Shown here in pieces: positions 49,447-58,320 of a stretch of DNA of 64,000 nucleotides. The notes under the pieces are model-generated. The model was not told the DNA's origin, made no database searches, and saw only the letters and a program-made list of their open reading frames with translations. Both the position numbers and the translations under genes were made by a program. Source of the stretch: Lewinellaceae bacterium (GTDB lineage: Bacteria; Bacteroidota; Bacteroidia; Chitinophagales; Saprospiraceae); NCBI GenBank assembly GCA_020636375.1, contig JACJXZ010000003.1, positions 124,001 to 188,000 of the forward strand. The letters run 5' to 3'. Position 1 is the first letter of the stretch. Each line of letters opens with the position of its first letter.

Positions 49447-52134
49447 ATGTCAAAGAGACTTAAGAGAATTTTCCAACCCAAGGCCATCGCCGTCATTGGC
49501 GCATCCGACCGAAAAGACAGCGTTGGATATTCCGTTATGAAGAACCTCCTGGCCGAAGGATTCGAAGGAGACATCATACCGGTCAACCTCAGCCACAATA
49601 AAATCCAGGGAAAAAAGAGCTACAAAAGCATCCGGGATATTGACAAGGAAGTCGACCTGGCGGTGATCGTCACTCCTTCCCATACGGTGCCGCAAGTTGT
49701 CGACGAATGCGGCCAGGCAGGTGTCGGGGGGCTGGTCATCATTTCCGCCGGCTTTAAGGAGGCCGGAGAAGAAGGAAAGCGCATGTACGAAGAAATTGCG
49801 CACCTGGCCCGTCATTACGGCATGCGGGTCATCGGCCCGAACTGCCTCGGTTTCATCAACCCCCACCTCAAGATCAATGCCACTTTCGCCGCCCGCTCGG
49901 CCCGCCTGGGCAACATCGCGTTTATTTCGCAAAGCGGTGCCCTGTGTACGTCCATCCTCGACTGGGCCAATGAGCAAAGCGTCGGGTTCAGCAACTTCGT
50001 CTCCATTGGCTCCATGATCGATGTGGACTTTGCCGACCTGATCGATTATTTCGGCACGGACCAGCGGACCTCCTGCATCCTGATCTACATGGAGTCGCTG
50101 ACGGACGCCCGGAAGTTCATGAGCGCCGCCCGTGCCTTTGCCCGGTCAAAGCCCATTATCATCCTCAAGGCGGGCCGCAGCGCCGAAGGCGGCCAGGCTA
50201 CGCTTTCCCATACCGGATCCCTGGCAGGCAACGACGCCGTTTACGACGCGGCCTTCCAGCGCGCCGGCATCATCCGGGTAGACACGATCGCTCAGCTGTT
50301 CAACTGCGCGCAGTCGCTGGCAATGCAGCCCCGCCCCTTCGGCAACCGGCTGGCCATTGTGACCAACGCCGGCGGCCCGGGCGTACTGGCCACCGACAGC
50401 CTCATGATGAACGGCGGCGCTCTGGCCAAACTCTCCGAACAGTCGATGAAAAAGCTCAACAGCTTCCTGCCCCCCCACTGGAGCCACAACAACCCCATAG
50501 ACGTATTGGGAGACGCTTCCGCCGAGACCTATCAGCAGGCACTGGAGGTGTGCTTGTCCGACTCCAATGTCGACGGCGTGCTGGCCATCCTGACCACCCA
50601 GGATGTCACCGACCCGGCCGAAGCCGCCAGGGCCGTAATAGAAGTGGCTAAAAAGTACCGCAAGCCCGTACTGGCTTCGTGGATGGGCGAAGAGGACGTA
50701 AAGGAGGGGCGAGACATCCTGGAAGAGGGCAGCATCCCGCACTATCGGTACCCGGAAAGCGCCGTGGACGTGTTCCTGAAGATGCACCAGTACTCCCGCA
50801 ACCTGGAGATGTTATACGAAACGCCTCCCGCCATCCCCTCCCAGATGAACCTGAAAACGGAAGTGGCGCAGGCCATTATCCACACCATTATGAATTCGGG
50901 GCGCCGGCAGCTGATGGAAAACGAAGCCAAAGAGCTGATGAAAAGCTACGGCATTCCGGTCGGCAAGTTCAAGGTCGTTTCCTCCGAAGACCAGGCCGCG
51001 AAATTCGCCCGGGAAATCGGATACCCGGTCGTTCTGAAGATCGCCTCTCCGGATATTGGCCACAAGACCGACGTTGGCGGCGTGAAGGTCAATCTGACCA
51101 ACGAGGTGGAATTGCGCCACGCATACACGCAGATCATGAAGAGCGCCCGGGAGAAAAGGCCCGACGCCGAAATCCGGGGCGTCCTGGTGGAAAAAATGGC
51201 ATCCAAAGGCTTAGAGCTGCTCATCGGCGCCAAGAAAGACCCAATCTACGGGCCGGTCGTCGCCTTCGGCCAAGGCGGCGTGGCTGTGGAGGTATTCCGG
51301 GATATGAAGCTGGGCCTGCCGCCGCTCAACCGCGTGCTGGCCCGGCGCATCATGGAAGGCACCCGGATTTTCCCGTTGCTGAAAGGCTATCGCGGCATGC
51401 CGGGCGTCAACCTGGAAGAACTGGAACTCATCCTCTGTAAATTTGCCTACCTGGTGATGGATTTCCCGGAAATCCGGGAGATCGACATCAACCCCTTCGT
51501 AATGCTGGAGGACGGCGGCGGAATGGCCCTGGATGCACACATCGTCCTGGAAAAAGAGAAACCGGTCATTCGCAAGCCATACAGCCATCTCGTCATCTCG
51601 CCCTATCCGGAGAAATATAGTAAGGCAGTGCTGCTGCGCTCCGGCCAGGTAGCCTCCCTCCGCCCGATCCGACCGGAAGACGAACCGCTGGAGGCTCAGA
51701 TGCTGGAAAACATCTCCCAGCAATCGCTCTACTTCCGGTTCTTCGGCTACGTGCCGCAGGTCACCCACGATTTCCTCACCCGCTTCACCCACATCGACTA
51801 CGACCGCGAAATGGCCATCATCGCCGAAGTGGAAGAGGCCGGCGTGAAGAAAATGGCGGCAGTGGTGCGCATCATTTCCGACGCCTGGGGCGAAGCGGCC
51901 GAATACGCCATCCTGGTGGCTGATCCCTGGCAACAGCAGGGCCTCGGCGGCCAGATGACCGACTACATCATCGATATCGCCCGGGAGATGGGCATCAAAA
52001 AGCTCTACGCCTCCGTACTGGCAGCCAACAAGGGCATGCTGACCCTGTTCGAAAAGAAGGGCTTTGTGATCGAGCGGGAAGATTTTGACACGTTCCACGC
52101 AGAGTTGATGCTGGAGGAGGTACTTGTGGAGTAG
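49447..52134 (+). CDS. NDP-forming acyl-CoA synthetase fused to GNAT acetyltransferase
   Basis: The ATG at 49447 (MSKRLKRIFQPKAIAVIGAS) is the family start; the frame upstream to 49342 is discarded. 895 residues. Domains in order: CoA-binding (AVIGASDRKDSVGYSVMKNL), succinyl-CoA-ligase-like with the phospho-His in GGQATLSHTGSLAGND, an ATP-grasp domain (AKFAREIGYPVVLKIASPDI, GHKTDVGGVKVN), and a C-terminal GNAT (YAILVADPWQQQGLGGQMTD). This is the Pat/YfiQ-like architecture. Those enzymes acetylate lysines, classically of acetyl-CoA synthetase; many have lost ligase activity. Here the phospho-His is kept, so both activities are possible. Confidence 0.93.
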   Translation: MSKRLKRIFQPKAIAVIGASDRKDSVGYSVMKNLLAEGFEGDIIPVNLSHNKIQGKKSYKSIRDIDKEVDLAVIVTPSHTVPQVVDECGQAGVGGLVIISAGFKEAGEEGKRMYEEIAHLARHYGMRVIGPNCLGFINPHLKINATFAARSARLGNIAFISQSGALCTSILDWANEQSVGFSNFVSIGSMIDVDFADLIDYFGTDQRTSCILIYMESLTDARKFMSAARAFARSKPIIILKAGRSAEGGQATLSHTGSLAGNDAVYDAAFQRAGIIRVDTIAQLFNCAQSLAMQPRPFGNRLAIVTNAGGPGVLATDSLMMNGGALAKLSEQSMKKLNSFLPPHWSHNNPIDVLGDASAETYQQALEVCLSDSNVDGVLAILTTQDVTDPAEAARAVIEVAKKYRKPVLASWMGEEDVKEGRDILEEGSIPHYRYPESAVDVFLKMHQYSRNLEMLYETPPAIPSQMNLKTEVAQAIIHTIMNSGRRQLMENEAKELMKSYGIPVGKFKVVSSEDQAAKFAREIGYPVVLKIASPDIGHKTDVGGVKVNLTNEVELRHAYTQIMKSAREKRPDAEIRGVLVEKMASKGLELLIGAKKDPIYGPVVAFGQGGVAVEVFRDMKLGLPPLNRVLARRIMEGTRIFPLLKGYRGMPGVNLEELELILCKFAYLVMDFPEIREIDINPFVMLEDGGGMALDAHIVLEKEKPVIRKPYSHLVISPYPEKYSKAVLLRSGQVASLRPIRPEDEPLEAQMLENISQQSLYFRFFGYVPQVTHDFLTRFTHIDYDREMAIIAEVEEAGVKKMAAVVRIISDAWGEAAEYAILVADPWQQQGLGGQMTDYIIDIAREMGIKKLYASVLAANKGMLTLFEKKGFVIEREDFDTFHAELMLEEVLVE

Positions 52135-52187
52135 GCGTAAGGGAAAATCTACAGATGGCTGGCGGGCCCCGCAGCTACTTATCTTAC

Positions 52188-52374
52188 CGTGAGGTTTGAC
52201 CTGGATGTGTTATCATTCAGCGAACAGAGGCCGGTGGAGGCTAAGGCTGAGGTTAAGGTTGAGAACCCTGGCGGCCGGGAGTCTACGGCAAACCAGGCTT
52301 GAGGCATACTTGCCAGAGAATACCGGGGTGGCGGCGGCCATCTCTCGCTCTCAGCCTTAACCTCAAACCTCACG
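52188..52374. mobile_element. MITE-like element, 187 bp, with 12-bp TIRs and 9-bp TSD
   Basis: The ends CGTGAGGTTTGA (52188-52199) and TCAAACCTCACG (52363-52374) are exact inverted repeats. TTATCTTAC is repeated directly at 52179-52187 and 52375-52383, a target-site duplication. Inside, GAGGTTAAGGTTGAG (52249-52263) pairs imperfectly with CTCAGCCTTAACCTC (52349-52363). There is no coding capacity, and the ends are unlike those of the IS at 15168, so the helper transposase is elsewhere. Confidence 0.75.
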
Positions 52375-52396
52375 TTATCTTACCGTTTCAGTAACG

Positions 52397-53530
52397 CTAA
52401 TACACCGCCGTCTTCACCACCTCCTCATAATACGCCTCGTAATGCGGCAGGATGTTGTCGATGTCGAACCGGCGGGCCTGTTCCAGGGCGTTTTTGCGGA
52501 ATTCCCGAAGTACGTCGTCGTTTTCCAGGATGTGGATGGCGTTGCGGGCCATGCCCTCCACGTCGCCCACTTCGCTGAGGTAACCGGTCTTGCCCTGGAT
52601 ATTCACCTCGGGCAGGCCGCCGGCATTGGAAGAGATGACCGGCACCTCGCAGGCCATGGCCTCCAGGGCGGCCAGGCCGAAACTTTCAGCCTGGGATGGC
52701 ATGATGAAGAGATCGGACACGGCGAGCAGTTCCTCAACGGCATCTTGTTTGCCGAGGAAACGGGTTTCGTGACAGAGGCCCAGCTTTCGGCAGAGTTCTT
52801 CCAGGTTGTGCCGTTCCGGGCCGTCGCCGATCAGCAGCAGTTTGGAAGGCAGGCGCTCGTATACTTTCTGGAAAATGCGGATGACGTCTTCCACCCGTTT
52901 CACCTTGCGGAAGTTGGAAACGTGGACCAGGATGCGCTCGCCGTTGGGCGCTATAGCCTTCTTGAAGTGGTCTTTGTTTACTTTGCGGAAGCGCTCGAAA
53001 TCGATGAAGTTGTTGATGACGCGGATGTCGACGTGAATATCGAAATAGTCGTAAGTCTGCTGCTTGAGGCTTTCCGAAACGGCGGTCACCCCGTCGGACT
53101 TATTGATGGAAAAGGCCACCACCGGGGCAAAAGCGTTGTTGTTGCCCACCAGGGTGATGTCGGTGCCGTGCAGCGTGGTGATGACCGGCACGTAGCGCCC
53201 TTCGGAGAGGAGGATTTTTTTCGCCATGTACGCCACGGCGGCGTGGGGAATGGCGTAGTGCACGTGCAGCAGGTCCAGGTTCTCGAATTTCACCACGTCG
53301 ACCAGTTTGCTGGCCAGAGCGGTATCGTAAGGCGTGTACTCGAACAGCGGATAATCCTCAGTGGTTACTTCATGATAAAAAACATTGGCGTGAAAGGTCG
53401 TCAGGCGCGCCGGCCGTTTGTACGTAATAAAATGGACTTCATGGCCTCTTTTGGCGAGGCCCAGCCCCAGCTCGGTGGCTACCACGCCGCTCCCTCCGTA
53501 GGTGGGATAGCAAACAATGCCTATTTTCAT
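52397..53530 (-). CDS. bshA: N-acetyl-alpha-D-glucosaminyl L-malate synthase BshA
   Basis: 377 residues, full length. A GT4 glycosyltransferase with MKIGIVCYPTYGGSGVVATE at the N-terminus, then LDLLHVHYAIPHAAVAYMAK, VITTLHGTDITLVG, and the nucleotide-sugar site ESFGLAALEAMACEVPVISS. It joins UDP-GlcNAc to L-malate, the first step of bacillithiol synthesis, in the cytosol. Bacillithiol is the low-molecular-weight thiol of many Bacteroidota. bshB and bshC are not in the window. Confidence 0.96.
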   Translation of the reverse strand: MKIGIVCYPTYGGSGVVATELGLGLAKRGHEVHFITYKRPARLTTFHANVFYHEVTTEDYPLFEYTPYDTALASKLVDVVKFENLDLLHVHYAIPHAAVAYMAKKILLSEGRYVPVITTLHGTDITLVGNNNAFAPVVAFSINKSDGVTAVSESLKQQTYDYFDIHVDIRVINNFIDFERFRKVNKDHFKKAIAPNGERILVHVSNFRKVKRVEDVIRIFQKVYERLPSKLLLIGDGPERHNLEELCRKLGLCHETRFLGKQDAVEELLAVSDLFIMPSQAESFGLAALEAMACEVPVISSNAGGLPEVNIQGKTGYLSEVGDVEGMARNAIHILENDDVLREFRKNALEQARRFDIDNILPHYEAYYEEVVKTAVY

Positions 53531-53595
53531 TGTTGATTGACTTTTCGCCGGGCAGGGAAGCCCTCCTCCGGCCGCTCTGGTGATCCTGCTGAGTA

Positions 53596-53645
53596 AACCT
53601 CAAAAAGTAAATTGTCGGTATCGGCAACTTATTTTTTGATCACTG
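53596..53645. repeat. Short copy of a two-member inverted-repeat family
   Basis: AAACCTC precedes AAAAAGTAAATTGTCG (53602-53617), which pairs with CGGCAACTTATTTTTT (53622-53637) around GTAT; GATCACT follows. The same outer words frame the element at 59454-59575, which carries an extra palindrome between them. Confidence 0.7.
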
Positions 53646-53803
53646 CTGAATGAGTAAATTAACGTCCCGGCTAACCGGTAGCACGGGCGGCAAAAACTAA
53701 AGATTGATACAGTTGGAACGGGAAATAGTTTAAAAGTTGGACAGCGCAGGGGCCGTTGGGCGAGGGGCCGATAGGTATCCGGGTTGTGCAAAAGGCCGAA
53801 AGT

Positions 53804-54019
53804 TGACAGGATGGACAGGATCGGACGCGAAGGTTGGCGCCAGGTAGAGGAGTAGACAGGATGGACAGGATGGACAGGATCGGACGCGAAGGTTGGCGCC
53901 AGGTAGAGGAGTAGACAGGATGGACAGGATGGACAGGATCGGACGCGAAGGGGGTGCCAGGTGGAGGGGTAGACAGGATTGGCAGGATCGGATGCGAAGG
54001 TGGCGCCAGGTGGAGGAGT
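53804..54019. repeat. Four tandem 50-59-bp repeats
   Basis: Units begin GACAGGAT at about 53804, 53854, 53913 and 53971, and each ends in GGCGCCAGGTAGAGGAGTA or a variant. Units 2 and 3 carry an extra GGACAGGAT. The last unit is the most diverged. The 53646-53803 stretch before them shows no gene. Confidence 0.85.
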
Positions 54020-54020
54020 A

Positions 54021-54075
54021 GACAGGATTTACCCTGTGAAATAATGTAGGGTTATTTTACAAGGTAAATCCTGTC
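54021..54075 (-). terminator. 24-bp-arm hairpin behind the T9SS gene
   Basis: GACAGGATTTACCCTGTGAA continuing to 54044 pairs with 54052-54075, two mismatches, loop TGTAGGG. It lies 25 bp past the stop of the 945-residue minus-strand gene. Part of it recurs at 24465-24511. Confidence 0.6.
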
Positions 54076-54099
54076 TGTATATACGCATAACTTCGGTCC

Positions 54100-56937
54100 T
54101 TACCGCACCCGGATCAGCTTGACCGTTTCAACCTCTCCTTCGGCGAGGACGCGCACCAGATAAAGGCCGGGGCTGTGCTGGCTGAGATTGAGTTCGTAGG
54201 CGCCGGCGCTCACCTTTTGGTCAGCTTCCTCAAAGAGCAGTTGGCCTACAGAGTTGAACAGCTGTATGCGGGCGTCCACCGGGCGGGTGAACCCGACGCG
54301 CAGCAAGCTGGCGCCGGTAGTCGGGTTGGGTGCCAGGCTGATGTCGCTGATCTTTGCCGGCGTACGCACGCTGGTTATCGACAGGTTGATCTCCAGGACT
54401 TCCGCGCAACCAAACGCATTGGTGATGGTGACGGTGTACAGCCCTTCCCCCAGGCCGCTTATGGTCTTGGTGGAATCGCCCGTATTCCAGGCGTAGGTAA
54501 ATGGCCCCGAAGGATCGGCCGGCGCAACGGTGATGGAGCCGTCCATTGAGGACTGGCTGGAAGGCGGTGTCAGCTCTACCGCTACCTGCAGAGACGCGGG
54601 GCAACGCCGCACGTTGATGTTATCCAGGTCGAGGTAATAATCGCCCGCGCCCCAGATGCCCGTGAAGCGGATGAGGATGACTTCTCCCGCCAGGTCCTCC
54701 AGCGGCAGTTCGACGGTGGTCATGTCCGTAGTGGGAGTATGGTTAAAGCCGTTGATCACAAAAACGGGGAAGAAGGACTCCCCGCAGTCAAGAGAGATTT
54801 CTACGATCAGAGAATCCTCTGCGCTCAGGACGGTAGGTTCCGTTCCGGCAAAGGTGTTGACATACCGGTAGTCGAAAGCCAGCACGTCGTTCTCTCCGAC
54901 CGGCCCGACCGCGATGGTGGTGACCTGCATGGAAGGCGTGCCGGCGCCCAGGTTGTCATAGGCCACGATGGTGGGGCTGGTATGTGCCTGCGCAAAGGTT
55001 ATGCCGGGGCTGAAGAGCCATCCCGGAGGGGCGCCCCCGTCTTCGAAATCCTCGCTCAGGGGCGGGGTTACGGAGGTACGGAGGATGGTAGTTGCGGTAT
55101 CGTTGAGCAGGAGTTCATCGCTCCCGAACTCTACCCAGGCCCGGATGACGTAGTCGCCGGGGGCAGTGGCGTCGAAAGTGGTGGCGAAGGTATAATTGAA
55201 GCTGTTGCCGGGAAGCAGCAGGACGTTGCCGATGTCTTCGATCACGGGGTCGCCTCCGTTGACGCTGTAGGCCAGGTCGAAGCCGCCGGCCGCCAGCGAC
55301 CCCAGGTTGACGACACTCATGGAAACGGTATCGTTGGGGCTGCCGCAGCTGGTGGCAGAAAGGGCCCGGACGCTGGAGGCGGCCACATCGCGGCCCAGTT
55401 GCGGAGAGATCAGAATGTTATCCAGCGCAATCCCTTCCCGGAATATCGACCCGTCGGAAGAAAAGACGAACCGGACGCGGACATCGGAGGAGTCCGCCGT
55501 GCCGGCCAGCACATTCTGAGCGTAGTGCCATCCGGGAACCCCGCTGTCTCCGTCCCACCAGTTATCGCCGGGCACGTTATACCAGTTCAGGCCTGTGCCG
55601 AAGGCACCTACTTTCGACCAGGTTTCTCCGCCGTTGCTGGACACTTCAACCCAGGCCTCATCATAGTTCTCTTCGGTTTCCAGGAACATGGAAAAAGAAA
55701 GGAAGGGGTCCTCGGAAAGGGAACTGAAGTCGAGGCAGGGCGATACCAGATAGGACAGTTCGTTGTTGTTGTAGGGGCCTCCCAGGTTGGTCACCCAGGC
55801 GCCAGTGCCGCCGGCGGCACCGCTGATCAGGCTGCCGGCGGGAGCGCCATATTCCCAGGAGGCGGCCCCGAAGCCGGCGGCTTCCACCGTCCAGCCGCCG
55901 CTCCATTCCTCAAAGCCTTCGAAGTAAGGATATTCTGTGACCAGCGGAATATTGATGATTGTGACGGTGGCTGTGTCGTTGGATGGAACGCTGTCGCTTT
56001 CCAGGACCGTCCAGGCCTGAACGGTATATTCCCCGAAGTCGGAAAAATCAAAAGTAGCGTCAAACTCGGCGAGTTCGGTGCTGTCCGCGCCAAGTACGCC
56101 GGTGAAGATGCCGTCCTGCGGCATGTTGACGCCGCCGGGGACGCCGTTGACGCTGTAATCAAAGGGGATGAGCGTTTGGGGGACGCCTCCGAAGTTGGTG
56201 ATGTTGACGGAGATGGTTTCGGAAGATCCCAGGCCGCAGGCAGTGAGCGGAGAGAGGATATCCGTGATAGCCACATCGCTGGCGTAGAGCGTCCGGAATG
56301 TGTAAGGGCCCACCGACAGGCTGGTGTCTCCGTTCGAACAGAGGGCAGTCACGTAGAAATCGTACTCGGTATTTTCCCGCAGGTTCAGAAGGCGGGTGGT
56401 GGCGCCGGTAGCCGTTTTGAAGTTGCCCGTCCCCGGGGTGAACCCGGAAGTGTCATATTCTATAAGGTATTCCCCTTCCGGGTCGGAGGGCAGCCAGCTG
56501 ACGTCCGCCCGGAAAGCCCGGATGTTTTCCACTTCCCCGGAGGCAGACAGGGGCGGGGGGCAATCGGGGCACGAAGCCGTGAAGGAGAACACCATGCCCT
56601 GGGCCGGCGGGCTCATCATGCCGCCATCCTCAAAGAGGATGTTGCCTTCGGCATCGTACAGGATGTAAGCCTCTTCTTCCGGGAAAAAACCGGAAGCAAA
56701 CGTCAATTCGACCTGCGCTCCGTCCACGACGGGAACCAGGACGGAGGTGGAGTCTCCGAAATCCAGGGTGTAAACAGTGGCGTTATTGCCAACGCGGATG
56801 GTAAGGGTGGCGCCGTTCCAGCCGTCGCCGTAGTCGTCGATCATAGCCAGAAGATACTCGCAGGAAGTCTGGCTTATCAGAGGGGAAGTGAACAGGAGAG
56901 CAAATGCAACTGTCCATAGGGTAAAGCTCCGATTCAT
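54100..56937 (-). CDS. Large T9SS-secreted multidomain surface protein
   Basis: 945 residues. Signal peptide (MNRSFTLWTVAFALLFTSPLI), an Ig-like N-terminal domain (MIDDYGDGWNGATLTIRVGN), a fibronectin type III domain (~130-215; FRADVSWLPSDPEGEYLIEY), CARDB-like domains (SVNITNFGGVPQTLIPFDYS), two MAM/jelly-roll-like blocks with a choice-of-anchor look (FEGFEEWSGGWTVEAAGFGA; SEDFEDGGAPPGWLFSPG), and a type A T9SS tail starting ISLAPNPTTGASLLRVGF. Such proteins bind other cells, glycans or matrix. No catalytic motif was seen. Confidence 0.9.
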   Translation of the reverse strand: MNRSFTLWTVAFALLFTSPLISQTSCEYLLAMIDDYGDGWNGATLTIRVGNNATVYTLDFGDSTSVLVPVVDGAQVELTFASGFFPEEEAYILYDAEGNILFEDGGMMSPPAQGMVFSFTASCPDCPPPLSASGEVENIRAFRADVSWLPSDPEGEYLIEYDTSGFTPGTGNFKTATGATTRLLNLRENTEYDFYVTALCSNGDTSLSVGPYTFRTLYASDVAITDILSPLTACGLGSSETISVNITNFGGVPQTLIPFDYSVNGVPGGVNMPQDGIFTGVLGADSTELAEFDATFDFSDFGEYTVQAWTVLESDSVPSNDTATVTIINIPLVTEYPYFEGFEEWSGGWTVEAAGFGAASWEYGAPAGSLISGAAGGTGAWVTNLGGPYNNNELSYLVSPCLDFSSLSEDPFLSFSMFLETEENYDEAWVEVSSNGGETWSKVGAFGTGLNWYNVPGDNWWDGDSGVPGWHYAQNVLAGTADSSDVRVRFVFSSDGSIFREGIALDNILISPQLGRDVAASSVRALSATSCGSPNDTVSMSVVNLGSLAAGGFDLAYSVNGGDPVIEDIGNVLLLPGNSFNYTFATTFDATAPGDYVIRAWVEFGSDELLLNDTATTILRTSVTPPLSEDFEDGGAPPGWLFSPGITFAQAHTSPTIVAYDNLGAGTPSMQVTTIAVGPVGENDVLAFDYRYVNTFAGTEPTVLSAEDSLIVEISLDCGESFFPVFVINGFNHTPTTDMTTVELPLEDLAGEVILIRFTGIWGAGDYYLDLDNINVRRCPASLQVAVELTPPSSQSSMDGSITVAPADPSGPFTYAWNTGDSTKTISGLGEGLYTVTITNAFGCAEVLEINLSITSVRTPAKISDISLAPNPTTGASLLRVGFTRPVDARIQLFNSVGQLLFEEADQKVSAGAYELNLSQHSPGLYLVRVLAEGEVETVKLIRVR

Positions 56938-57204
56938 ATACTTTTGTTAATTTTATGGCCCTAAGAAAAGAGCCGGATGGATGCCGGCTAAAATTAATCA
57001 AAAAATCGATAATAGCGTTTTGGGATGTAGTGCATTAGCCGACCAAACGGCGGAAAATGGCCGCGCACTTCGGGAGCTGCGAAATTTGAACAAGATGTAA
57101 ACCTTTTAAATAACCTACTGTTAAGACCTAGATAATTGTAAACCCGGCATTTTTGCCAGCCGAGAAATTGTAGCATAACCCCCTGGCTAAAAACATTTTG
57201 TATT

Positions 57205-58104
57205 GTGGCGGTATACTCGATCAAGGACCTAGAGAAGCTTTCGGGAATAAAAGCTCATACGCTTCGGGTATGGGAGCAGCGCTACGATATTATCGAACCA
57301 CGGCGTACGAAGACGAACATCCGTTATTACCTGGATGAGGACCTGAAGTTTATCCTCAATATCGCCCTGCTCAACAAAAACGGGATCAAGATTTCCAAGA
57401 TCGCCAGGATGAGCAAGGAAGAAATTGCCGAAAAGGTGGCCGCCATATCCGAAATCAACTTCGAATATGGCACCCAGCTCGATGCGCTGACGATCTCGAT
57501 GATCGAAATGGATGAATATAAATTCGACCGCATCGTCAATACCAACATCGAGCAACTGGGGTTCGAACGCACCATGCTGGAGATCATTTATCCCTTTCTG
57601 GACAAGCTCAGCGTCCTCTGGCTCACCGGCTCTATCAACCCGGTACAGGAAAACTTCATGAGCTACCTCATCCGCCAGAAGATCATCGTGGCTATCGACA
57701 AGGAGCCGCTGGTCAGCGGCAGGCAGGTCAGTAAATTCCTCATCTATCTGCCGGAAGGCGAAAAGCAGGAACTGAGTATGTTGTTTATGCACTACCTGCT
57801 CAAGTCCCGCCGCAATCATGTGATCTACATCGGGCAGGACATCACGCTGGCCGACCTCAAGGACGCCTGCAATATTCACCACCCGGATTACATCTTCACC
57901 ATGATCACCGAAACCTTCGCCAAAGAACCGATCCAGCAGTATGTCGACCGCCTGGCTTCCAATTTCGAAGACTGCCATATCCTGCTTTCCGGCTATCAGG
58001 TTGTCGCCCAGAATGTTTCCCCCCAAAAGAACGTCTCCATCCTCCGCAGCCTCGACCAGGCATTGTCTTTCCTGAATGAACTCAAAAAGAAAAAGGCAGT
58101 GTAG
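57205..58104 (+). CDS. MerR-family regulator with B12-binding-like C-terminus
   Basis: 299 residues from a GTG start at 57205 (MAVYSIKDLEKLSGIKAHTL). The MerR winged helix is intact (HTLRVWEQRYDIIEPRRTKT, NIRYYLDEDLKFILNIALLN). The rest follows the CarA/CarH plan: a helical domain (~90-170) and a Rossmann-like domain (~180-295; HVIYIGQDITLADLKDACNI). I see no cobalamin-ligand ExxH motif between them, so B12/light sensing is doubtful. In CarA-like proteins this type represses carotenoid genes. A hairpin with T-tract follows. Confidence 0.85.
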   Translation: MAVYSIKDLEKLSGIKAHTLRVWEQRYDIIEPRRTKTNIRYYLDEDLKFILNIALLNKNGIKISKIARMSKEEIAEKVAAISEINFEYGTQLDALTISMIEMDEYKFDRIVNTNIEQLGFERTMLEIIYPFLDKLSVLWLTGSINPVQENFMSYLIRQKIIVAIDKEPLVSGRQVSKFLIYLPEGEKQELSMLFMHYLLKSRRNHVIYIGQDITLADLKDACNIHHPDYIFTMITETFAKEPIQQYVDRLASNFEDCHILLSGYQVVAQNVSPQKNVSILRSLDQALSFLNELKKKKAV

Positions 58105-58201
58105 CCCGGGAACCCGCCTCCCTCCATCCCCGTCTTCGGCACTGGCCCTGCCGGTAAATTCCCTCATTCATACTGACGTGACGCACGGCTGGTGTTGGCG
58201 C

Positions 58202-58225
58202 ACTGGCTGGAGTCAAGCCAGTTTT
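58202..58225 (+). terminator. Terminator after the MerR gene
   Basis: ACTGGCT (58202-58208) pairs with AGCCAGT (58216-58222), followed by TTT. Confidence 0.5.
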
Positions 58226-58293
58226 GTCCGTTACAAAACCCGCCGGGCCAGTATAAAATCGGCCAGCACTCCGCATTTTTATTTCAATCCCCA

Positions 58294-58301
58294 TATCTTT
58301 G
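58294..58301 (+). promoter_or_regulatory. -7 box of the flippase-like gene
   Basis: TATCTTTG matches TAnnTTTG and lies 19 bp before the ATG at 58321, which supports that start. The -33 region is not clear. Confidence 0.5.
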
Positions 58302-58320
58302 CGCCCGCACAACCCTTACT

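Noticed and set aside
53804..54019. CRISPR array
   Set aside because: The repeats are directly tandem without unique spacers, unit length varies by internal GGACAGGAT copies, and there are no cas genes.
54739..56919. 726-codon plus-strand ORF opposite the large T9SS gene
   Set aside because: Shadow frame of a well-supported surface protein; no domain or signal was recognised.
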